Shown here piece after piece: positions 1 through 5,160 of a stretch of DNA of 10,072 bases (position 1 is its first letter; each line of letters opens with the position of its first letter). The notes beneath the pieces are model-generated. The model searched no databases, was not told the origin of the DNA, and worked only from the letters and a program-made list of their open reading frames with translations. The DNA comes from Actinomycetes bacterium (GTDB taxonomy: Bacteria > Actinomycetota > Actinomycetes > Propionibacteriales > Propionibacteriaceae), in the NCBI GenBank assembly GCA_029778515.1, contig JAKOQD010000275.1, forward strand, positions 1-10,072, read 5' to 3'. A program made the position numbers and the translations under genes.

Positions 1-1
1 C

Positions 2-589
2 AACCTGATCGGCACCGTACTGGTGGTCGGAATGCTGGCCGTCGGCATTTTCATGGTGGCCTGGCCGCTGTACACCGGCCACCTAGAGGTGGAGGCGCAG
101 CGACTGTCCGTGGCCCAGTCCAACGACGTGCAGGCGGCCCGGATCCAGGAACTGGCCAAGCAGCAGGCCGAACTGCCGGCCCTCACCGCCGAACTCGACG
201 GGCTGCGTCAGCAGATCCCGGTCACCGCGTCGCTCGACCAGGCGTCCAAGCTGGCGGTCGCGGCCGCCAAGGCCAGCGGGACGCACCTGGAGAACTTCGC
301 GATCGGCGACACTGTTGCGTTCACTCCGCCCGCCGGGGTGGTAGCCGATGCCGCCGCCCAGCCGTCCGCACCCGCCGATGGCAGCGCCGCGGAATCGCCG
401 CGGCTGCAGACGTCCGTCAGTTTCACCATCACCACGGACTCCACCGCGCAGGTCGCGGAGTTCGTGGACAAGCTGCGGACGGGCTCACGGCTGGTGCAGA
501 TCGTCCAGGTGCTGGTCAGCACCGGCGACGAGGTGCCGGTCGTAGTCACCGGCACCGTCACCGCCCTCATCTTCGTCCAGCAGCCCTGA
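2..589 (+). CDS. pilO: PilO-like type IV pilus alignment-complex protein (5' end outside window)
   Basis: The reading frame is open to the left edge, so the true start lies upstream and 195 residues are visible. It begins inside a hydrophobic segment (about residues 2-24, rich in L, V, G and M, ending at AWPLY). A charged, heptad-like stretch rich in Q, A, E and L follows (about 27-75), then a mixed alpha/beta region interrupted by an Ala/Pro-rich low-complexity stretch (about 110-130), and a C-terminal beta-alpha-beta part containing VDKLRTGSRLVQIVQVLV. One N-terminal membrane helix, a coiled coil and a ferredoxin-like domain is the known plan of PilO/GspM proteins, which pair with PilN and link the inner-membrane platform to the pilus machine. 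The stop is only nine bases before the chosen pilT start, so the genes are almost certainly co-transcribed. The name rests on architecture plus context; sequence conservation in this family is low. Confidence 0.75.
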   Translation, partial: NLIGTVLVVGMLAVGIFMVAWPLYTGHLEVEAQRLSVAQSNDVQAARIQELAKQQAELPALTAELDGLRQQIPVTASLDQASKLAVAAAKASGTHLENFAIGDTVAFTPPAGVVADAAAQPSAPADGSAAESPRLQTSVSFTITTDSTAQVAEFVDKLRTGSRLVQIVQVLVSTGDEVPVVVTGTVTALIFVQQP

Positions 590-598
590 GGAATGACT

Positions 599-1741
599 AT
601 GCCCGAACTCACCGCGCTCGATCGGCTGCTGGCCACGGCCGTGCAGGCCCGCGCGTCCGACGTGCACCTCTCGGCCGACCACCCGCCGCTGATGCGGCTC
701 GATGGCGCGCTCATCGGCGTCCCCGGCTACTCCGACCAACTGTCGGGAGCCTGGCTGGAAACGGCGCTGCTGGCGATTATGGGGCCTGCACTTCGTGACC
801 TCTACAAGGTGGAATCCGAGGTCGACCTCGCGCACTCGGTCCCCGGCATCGGGCGATTCCGGGTGAACGTCTTTCACCAGATCGGGGGAGTGGCAGCCGC
901 GCTGCGGCTCGTCCCAGAGCAGGTGAAGACCCTGGCTGAACTCGGCATTCCGCCGGTAGCGCGCGAGCTGGCCCTGCGTCCGCGTGGGCTGGTGCTGGTG
1001 ACCGGGCCCACCGGCTCGGGCAAGTCGACCACCCTGGCGGCGATGGTCGACGTGGTGAACCGTGAGGTGCCGGCGCACATCATCACAGTCGAGGACCCGA
1101 TCGAGTACATCCACACTTCCAAGCGCTCGCTGATCCACCAGCGCGAGATCGGCTCGGACACGCCTTCGTTCGCGGACGCCCTGCGGCACATCCTGCGGCA
1201 GGATCCCGACGTCGTGCTGATCGGCGAGTTGCGCGACCCGGAGTCGATCTCGATCGCCCTGACCGCAGCGGAGACCGGCCAGCTCGTGCTCGGCACCCTG
1301 CACACCCAGGGTGCGGCCAAGACCATCGACCGCATCATCGACACCTTCCCGGCACGGCAGCAGAGCCAGGTGCGCTCCCAGCTCGGCGACACCCTGCAGG
1401 GGGTGGTCAGCCAGACCCTGCTGCCGCGCGCCCAAAGTGGCGGTCGGGTGCTGGCCACCGAGGTGCTGGTGCACACGCCGGCCGTGGCGAACCTGATCCG
1501 TGAAGGCCAGGTGCAGCAGCTGTACTCGGTGATGCAGTCCAGTTCGCCGCTGGGGATGCACACCCTCGACCAGAGCCTCGTCGAGCTGGTCGCGTCCGGC
1601 ACGGTGTCGCGGCAGGTGGCGCAGGGCTTCGTGGTCGACCCGCGGGCGCTGGACAACGTCCGGGTACGGCCGCAGGATCTCGACGCGGACGCCTGGTCGC
1701 AGCACGCGGCGATGCAGCAGCGGGCCAGGGTGGGTGCCTGA
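599..1741 (+). CDS. pilT: PilT-type pilus retraction ATPase
   Basis: A hexameric secretion-superfamily ATPase of 380 residues that powers pilus disassembly at the cytoplasmic face of the platform. From the chosen ATG, the N-terminal PAS-like domain carries ASDVHLS (about 19-25). The core has Walker A GPTGSGKS (136-143), Asp box ITVEDPIE (162-169), Walker B LRQDPDVVLIGELRD (199-213) and His box GTLHTQGA (232-239). The C-terminal AVANLIRE (295-302) corresponds to the AIRNLIRE motif that marks PilT rather than PilB. It lacks the N-terminal extension and Cys4 zinc site seen in the PilB at 5161-6885. I chose ATG at 599 because a GAGGA Shine-Dalgarno at 588-592 sits six bases upstream; the in-frame ATG at 593 would be too close. 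The protein ends in a roughly 30-residue polar tail beyond the usual fold. Its TGA overlaps the pilC ATG by one base, implying coupled translation. Confidence 0.93.
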   Translation: MPELTALDRLLATAVQARASDVHLSADHPPLMRLDGALIGVPGYSDQLSGAWLETALLAIMGPALRDLYKVESEVDLAHSVPGIGRFRVNVFHQIGGVAAALRLVPEQVKTLAELGIPPVARELALRPRGLVLVTGPTGSGKSTTLAAMVDVVNREVPAHIITVEDPIEYIHTSKRSLIHQREIGSDTPSFADALRHILRQDPDVVLIGELRDPESISIALTAAETGQLVLGTLHTQGAAKTIDRIIDTFPARQQSQVRSQLGDTLQGVVSQTLLPRAQSGGRVLATEVLVHTPAVANLIREGQVQQLYSVMQSSSPLGMHTLDQSLVELVASGTVSRQVAQGFVVDPRALDNVRVRPQDLDADAWSQHAAMQQRARVGA

Positions 1742-2976
1742 TGGCGTTGATGGAGGAGTTCACCTACCAGGCCGTCTCGCCGACCGGAGGCCCGGTGGTC
1801 AAGGGCACGCTGGAGGCGTCCGGGGCGAACGCGGTGGCGCTGAAGCTGCGCGCCCAGGGCCTGATGCCGCTGAAGATCCAGGCGGTCTCGAAGACCGGGT
1901 TGAACCGCGACGTGAAGCTGTTCAACCGCGAAGGCCGGGTGAAGGTGAAGCCGCTGGCGTTGTTCGCGAAGCAGATGGCCGGCCTGATCAACGCCGGCCT
2001 GCCGCTGATGCGATCGCTGTCGGTGCTGATCGAACAGACCGAGGACGCGTCACTGCGGTCGGCGCTGACCGCGGTGCATGCTGACCTGGAGACCGGACAT
2101 TCGTTCTCGGCGGCGCTGGCGAAGCAGCCGCACGCCTTCCCGCCGCTGATGGTGAACCTGGTGAAGGTCGGCGAGACTGGCGGCTTCATGGGCGACTCGC
2201 TGGAGTTGGCCGCGAAGAGCTACGGAGCGGACGCCGAACTGCAGGACAAGCTGAAAGCCGCGTCCACCTACCCGATGGTGGTGCTGGTGATCGCGGTGCT
2301 GGCCGTGATCGGCATGATCGCCTTCATCGTGCCCATCTTCGAGGGCATGTTCGCGTCCATGGGCGGTGAGCTGCCGTTGCCAACCCAGATCCTGGTCACC
2401 ATGTCGCACAACATGGTCTGGTTGCTGCCGCTGCTGATCGTGGCGGTGGTGGCGTTCTGGTTCTGGTGGATGCGCAACCGCAATACCGAGGCCGTGCGCA
2501 AGGTGATCGACCCGTACAAGCTGAAGATGCCGATCTTCGGCACCCTGATGACGAAGGTCGCGGTGGCCCGGTTCTCGCGGAACCTGTCGATGATGCTGGC
2601 CGCGGGCGTCCCGTTGCTGCAGGCGCTGTCGACGGTCGGGAAGGCGTCCAACAACTGGGCGATCGAGCAGGCCGTGCTCGACGTGCAGAAGTCGGTGCGC
2701 GAGGGCAGGTCGTTCGCGGCGCCGCTGGCGAAAGCCGCGGTGTTCCCGCCGATCGTGGCCCAGATGGTGTCGGTGGGTGAGGAGTCGGGCACACTGCCGG
2801 ACATGCTGGCCAGCATCGCCGACATGTACGAGGCGGAGGCCAAGACGGCCACCGACCAATTGGCCAGCACTATCGAGCCCATCCTGATCGTGATGATCGG
2901 CCTGCTGATCGGCTCGATGGTGCTTGCGCTCTACATGCCGATCTTCGGCATCTACTCCCAGTTGGCCGAGCAGTAG
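1741..2976 (+). CDS. pilC: PilC-type type IV pilus inner-membrane platform protein
   Basis: A 411-residue polytopic membrane protein of the T2SSF/GspF family, which forms the rotor-like platform that PilB and PilT act on. It contains two T2SSF repeats. The first runs from FAKQMAGLINAGLPL (about 75-89) to VGETGG (143-148); the second from FSRNLSMMLAAGVPLL (about 278-293) to VGEESG (345-350). Hydrophobic helices lie at about 178-200, 225-243 and 380-403, the usual three-helix pattern. Length is normal for the family (about 400). The N-terminal segment FTYQAVSPTGGPVVKGTLEA is the typical PilC opening. The ATG overlaps the pilT stop as TGATG; an alternative in-frame ATG lies nine bases further in, after which the same protein follows. 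It is the last gene of the visible pilO-pilT-pilC operon, and a strong hairpin lies 36 bases past the stop. Confidence 0.95.
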   Translation: MALMEEFTYQAVSPTGGPVVKGTLEASGANAVALKLRAQGLMPLKIQAVSKTGLNRDVKLFNREGRVKVKPLALFAKQMAGLINAGLPLMRSLSVLIEQTEDASLRSALTAVHADLETGHSFSAALAKQPHAFPPLMVNLVKVGETGGFMGDSLELAAKSYGADAELQDKLKAASTYPMVVLVIAVLAVIGMIAFIVPIFEGMFASMGGELPLPTQILVTMSHNMVWLLPLLIVAVVAFWFWWMRNRNTEAVRKVIDPYKLKMPIFGTLMTKVAVARFSRNLSMMLAAGVPLLQALSTVGKASNNWAIEQAVLDVQKSVREGRSFAAPLAKAAVFPPIVAQMVSVGEESGTLPDMLASIADMYEAEAKTATDQLASTIEPILIVMIGLLIGSMVLALYMPIFGIYSQLAEQ

Positions 2977-3012
2977 GCGGCTGGCTGGGCTGAACTGGGG
3001 GGCGGTTCAGGC

Positions 3013-3059
3013 GTCGGACCTGCGGAGACCTTCTAGTCGGGTGTCTCCGCAGGTCCGAC
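3013..3059 (+). terminator. Perfect 17-bp hairpin after pilC, likely transcript end
   Basis: The arms GTCGGACCTGCGGAGAC (3013-3029) and GTCTCCGCAGGTCCGAC (3043-3059) are exact reverse complements, with a 13-base spacer. The hairpin begins 36 bases after the pilC stop and before the toxin-antitoxin unit, a natural place for a terminator or an mRNA 3'-end stabiliser. No T-run follows on either strand, so it is not a classic intrinsic terminator; U-less hairpins of this kind are common at operon ends in high-GC actinobacteria. Confidence 0.6.
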
Positions 3060-3118
3060 CTCCAGAACTCAGGTTCGCCTCGGCTGATCGGGCTCGTCTA
3101 GATTGCTCATCCAGCCGC

Positions 3119-3166
3119 ATGTAGATATTCGTAGACATTTGGCTACCCTTTGGTCTATGAAGACCA
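3119..3166 (+). promoter_or_regulatory. Candidate autoregulatory operator of the toxin-antitoxin operon
   Basis: Two near-identical 8-mers, GTAGATAT (3121-3128) and GTAGACAT (3131-3138), repeat one helical turn apart. The 16-base palindrome TGGTCTATGAAGACCA (3151-3166) spans the antitoxin ATG at 3157. No Shine-Dalgarno precedes that ATG. A TANNNT hexamer, TACCCT (3144-3149), lies seven bases before it, which would fit a leaderless transcript, although no good -35 box is evident. Phd/YefM-type antitoxins are known to repress their own promoters by binding short palindromes, so this is the expected place for the operator; which repeat is bound is inference. Confidence 0.45.
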
Positions 3167-3405
3167 TCACGGTGGGCCAGTTGCGACAGAACCCCACTGC
3201 CATGCTCGCGGACGTTGAGGCCGGCGAGACCTATCGAGTCACTCGGCACAACCGGGAAGTCGCCCGGCTGGTGCCCAGAGGGCGTGAACTCGAACTGCTG
3301 CCACGCAAACGCGCTGCCGGTTCGCGCCTGTCGGAGTTGCCCCGCCATGAGTTGAGCACCGCTGCCACGATCGACGAACTGCTGGCCGAAGAGCGTGATC
3401 GTTGA
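3157..3405 (+). CDS. vapB: Phd/YefM-type antitoxin of a VapBC-like module
   Basis: An 82-residue protein with the N-terminal Phd/YefM fold: MKTITVGQLRQNPTAMLADV, then EAGETYRVTRHNREVARLVP (about 1-40). In this family the N-terminus forms a dimer that binds DNA. The C-terminal half is charged and probably disordered, as expected for the segment that wraps around and blocks the toxin (RLSELPRHEL and TIDELLAEERDR). Role: it neutralises the PIN ribonuclease encoded next to it and represses the shared promoter. The start at 3157 is where similarity to the family begins; an upstream in-frame ATG at 3103 would add an unrelated leader. The stop overlaps the toxin start by four bases. No standard ribosome binding site is visible, so leaderless translation is likely. 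The family call is strong; the exact subfamily name is less certain. Confidence 0.88.
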   Translation: MKTITVGQLRQNPTAMLADVEAGETYRVTRHNREVARLVPRGRELELLPRKRAAGSRLSELPRHELSTAATIDELLAEERDR

Positions 3406-3803
3406 CGACCTTCTACCTGGATACGTCAGTTGCCCTTCGCGCACTGCTCGGCCACTCGCCCTCGGCGGCAAAGTGGATCGATCAGGTGACGGCTGATGAT
3501 GAGCACCTGCTGGTCTCGTCGCGGATGCTGCGCACCGAGCTCACCAGGATCCTTCGCCGCGAAGGCTTGCCGGTGAATCGGCGGGACGAGGTGCTGGACG
3601 TGCTGAGCCTGGTGCCGATCACAGAGGGAGTGCTGGCTGCGGCCGAGGCGATCCAACCGCACGTCAAGACCCTGGACGCGATCCACCTTGGCTCTGTGAT
3701 TGCCGCCGGCCTCGATGCCACGATTGTCAGCCATGACGCCACCATTATTGCCACCGCGACCTCACTCGGCTATCCGACCTTCGATCCGGTCACCGATCGG
3801 TGA
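3402..3803 (+). CDS. vapC: PIN-domain ribonuclease toxin (VapC family)
   Basis: A 133-residue PIN-domain protein, the usual VapC size. The four acidic residues expected of the metal-dependent RNase site are visible: D7 in FYLDTS, E46 in RTELTR, D92 in TLDAIHL and D112 in SHDATI. VapC toxins cleave tRNA or rRNA when freed from the antitoxin; the target here cannot be read from the sequence. Translation must begin at TTG 3402, because the frame has no earlier usable start and the next residues TTFYLDTS are the canonical PIN opening. The TTG overlaps the antitoxin stop as TTGA, so the toxin should be made by translational coupling at low level. The catalytic residues are intact, so the module is probably functional. 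Confidence 0.9.
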   Translation: MTTFYLDTSVALRALLGHSPSAAKWIDQVTADDEHLLVSSRMLRTELTRILRREGLPVNRRDEVLDVLSLVPITEGVLAAAEAIQPHVKTLDAIHLGSVIAAGLDATIVSHDATIIATATSLGYPTFDPVTDR

Positions 3804-3821
3804 GCCTGCCAGGTTTGGCAG

Positions 3822-3994
3822 CGACGAACCCAACTTTGGCCGGTTATGGCGGCCGCCACAGATGGTGCGGAGTTGCCAACCCAACTACTACCGGTTATGA
3901 AGCCGATTTCAGGCCTCATGGCCAGCAGTTTTTGGGTTGAGTTCAACGCGGCCGTTCGAGCAGCCCTGATAACCGGTCAAAGCTGGGTTCATTC
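3822..3994. repeat. Long nested imperfect palindrome (MITE- or REP-cluster-like)
   Basis: A motif of the form AACCCAACT-N4-CCGGTTATG occurs at 3827-3848 and 3878-3899 on the plus strand. It recurs inverted at 3968-3989 (19 of 22 matching copy 1) and in degenerate form at 3916-3938. Copies 1 and 3 pair as an outer stem (20 of 21 positions, counting one GU). Copies 2 and 4 pair as an inner stem closing on a 7-base loop near 3905-3911. CGGCCGC at 3850-3856 pairs with 3948-3954 in between, and TGGCGGCCGCCA (3847-3858) is itself a palindrome. The whole block is thus one hyphenated palindrome centred near 3908. It fills the space between vapC and the convergent nuclease-like gene and overlaps that gene's last codons. 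Confidence 0.75.
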
Positions 3995-4948
3995 GTCCAG
4001 CTTGCGCCAGACTCGTGTCGTCATGACCGACGGCGCGAACATAGCTTCCTTCGCGAGCCACCGCACCATCCGGTAGCCGTCGTCACGGAAGACCTGCTCG
4101 CGCTCCTTCTCCCTCACGGCGGCTTCTGGGTCGCGGTACTTCACTTTGCCGTCACACTCGCCGATCAGGTTGTGGTCCGGCCAGTAGCAGTCGGGGTACA
4201 GGGTGCCCTTAGCGGTGTGGATCGGCGGGTTGAACAGTGGCGTGGGAATGCCGGCCAGATGGAGGTGACCCGCCGACAACGACTCCGCTGCCGATTCCCG
4301 CTCAGGTGTGCACAGTGAAATGCCCAAGCGAAGGCGGCCCGAACGTATCACCGTAGCTGCCTCCAGTAACAAGCGCCGGGCTTCGGCGATCAGCTTCGGG
4401 TTGGCGTAGTCGCGTCGTCTTGGGTTGGCGACCAGAGATTCGCAGATGCGACGGGCGGCCGCATCCAGCAGTACCAGCTGCTCGGGCAGGGGATGGCGCC
4501 CAGCGAGGTCGACTGCGGTGCGGGCGACAGATGTGACGATGTACCCAGCCGCATCACGGCCCAGATGGTGCGGCGGCAACTTGCCGATGTGATGATTGGC
4601 CACCCCGTGTCGCGACCGCTGGGTCGTCCCGGCCGGAAAGGTGATCGCAGCCGGTGACTCGTGCCACGGCCGGACGCCAGGAATCGGCAGGTTCCATACG
4701 ATTGCTGCCGACTCGTGGCTGAGCACCGCCTCCGGGTACCTGGTCTGCTCGGCGTGGGCCAGGACGAGGTGGTGGCCGACCGGTTCCGCTGGCAGAGCGG
4801 ACGCCGCCAGGAACACACCTGCACGGAGCCGCACCAGCCGGCCAGCCCTGAGCTGGGTCTCGATCATGGCGCGAGTGAACCCGGCCGACCGGAGGATGTC
4901 CTTGGTGGCCGGTTGGGTCGGCAGGATGACCGGACGAGCGCTTCGCAT
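3989..4948 (-). CDS. AbiEi-like winged-helix protein with C-terminal DUF559/PD-(D/E)XK nuclease-type domain
   Basis: A 319-residue protein. The N-terminal half (about 10-160) has features of AbiEi antitoxin-like proteins common in actinobacteria: a short helical DNA-binding region (TKDILRSAGFTRAMIETQL, about 15-33), the strand pair GRLVRLRAGVFLAA, then LSHESAAIVWNLPIPG and VARTAVDLA. The C-terminal part (about 215-319) looks like a Vsr-like/DUF559 fold with candidate catalytic residues D253 (YPDCYW), E264, D266 and K268 (GECDGK), matching D-Xn-E-X-D-X-K, followed by REKEREQVFRDDGYRMVRW. Such proteins are usually hypothetical; a DNA nuclease or defence role is inference. ATG 4948 is where the family pattern begins; the frame stays open upstream into antisense of pilB, and no good ribosome binding site is seen. 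No AbiEii toxin partner is adjacent. The stop lies inside the palindrome at 3822-3994. Confidence 0.8.
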   Translation of the reverse strand: MRSARPVILPTQPATKDILRSAGFTRAMIETQLRAGRLVRLRAGVFLAASALPAEPVGHHLVLAHAEQTRYPEAVLSHESAAIVWNLPIPGVRPWHESPAAITFPAGTTQRSRHGVANHHIGKLPPHHLGRDAAGYIVTSVARTAVDLAGRHPLPEQLVLLDAAARRICESLVANPRRRDYANPKLIAEARRLLLEAATVIRSGRLRLGISLCTPERESAAESLSAGHLHLAGIPTPLFNPPIHTAKGTLYPDCYWPDHNLIGECDGKVKYRDPEAAVREKEREQVFRDDGYRMVRWLAKEAMFAPSVMTTRVWRKLDE

Positions 4949-4998
4949 TGAATGAGTCTGGTGGCTCTGCGCGGGATGGGCGAAGGTGCTGATCGAGT

Positions 4999-5036
4999 CT
5001 GTGGATAACTCCCCGGTCTCAAGCCTTGATCCACAG
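4999..5036. repeat. Inverted repeat containing a consensus DnaA-box-like 9-mer
   Basis: CTGTGGAT (4999-5006) and ATCCACAG (5029-5036) are exact inverted arms, 22 bases apart. The left arm includes TGTGGATAA (5000-5008), the reverse complement of the DnaA-box consensus TTATCCACA. The right side, TGATCCACA, is one mismatch away from it. It lies in the gap between pilB and the nuclease-like gene. It may be a DnaA-titration site or simply part of a dispersed repeat; one pair of boxes does not make an origin. Confidence 0.5.
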
Positions 5037-5047
5037 GTCGCGACGAG

Positions 5048-5067
5048 ATCCCGGCCTGCTCCCGGAT
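5048..5067. repeat. REP-like short hairpin
   Basis: ATCCCGG (5048-5054) and CCCGGAT (5061-5067) pair over six of seven positions around a 6-base loop. On the minus strand the block encodes HPGAGRDL in one frame, a peptide often produced by chance where REP-type repeats (CGTCATCCCGG..CCGGGATC) are translated. This suggests a member of that widespread extragenic repeat class; copies elsewhere in the genome would be needed to confirm it. Confidence 0.45.
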
Positions 5068-5125
5068 GACGGTTGACCTGCTGGTTCACGACCACGAATC
5101 CTTGGCGATGATCAGTGTGGGCGGC

Positions 5126-5158
5126 ATCCGTCGCCGGGGTTACAGTTGGCGGACGGAT
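5126..5158 (-). terminator. Hairpin just past pilB, possible transcript end
   Basis: ATCCGTCGCC (5126-5135) and GGCGGACGGAT (5148-5158) form a stem of ten pairs with one bulged base and a 12-base loop. On the minus strand it begins two bases after the pilB stop. No T-run follows, so termination is only a likely role. Confidence 0.4.
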
Positions 5159-5160
5159 CG

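Noticed and set aside
485..1705. A 406-residue open frame on the minus strand opposite pilT
   Set aside because: It is an antisense shadow with no recognisable domain, while pilT on the plus strand has all Walker, Asp and His box motifs.
3822..3994. CRISPR array
   Set aside because: The repeats alternate in orientation, are only about 22 bases with variable centres, and the spacing is irregular. No cas genes are visible.
4999..5036. Replication origin
   Set aside because: There is only one perfect and one imperfect DnaA-like box, no AT-rich unwinding region, and no dnaA, dnaN or parAB nearby.
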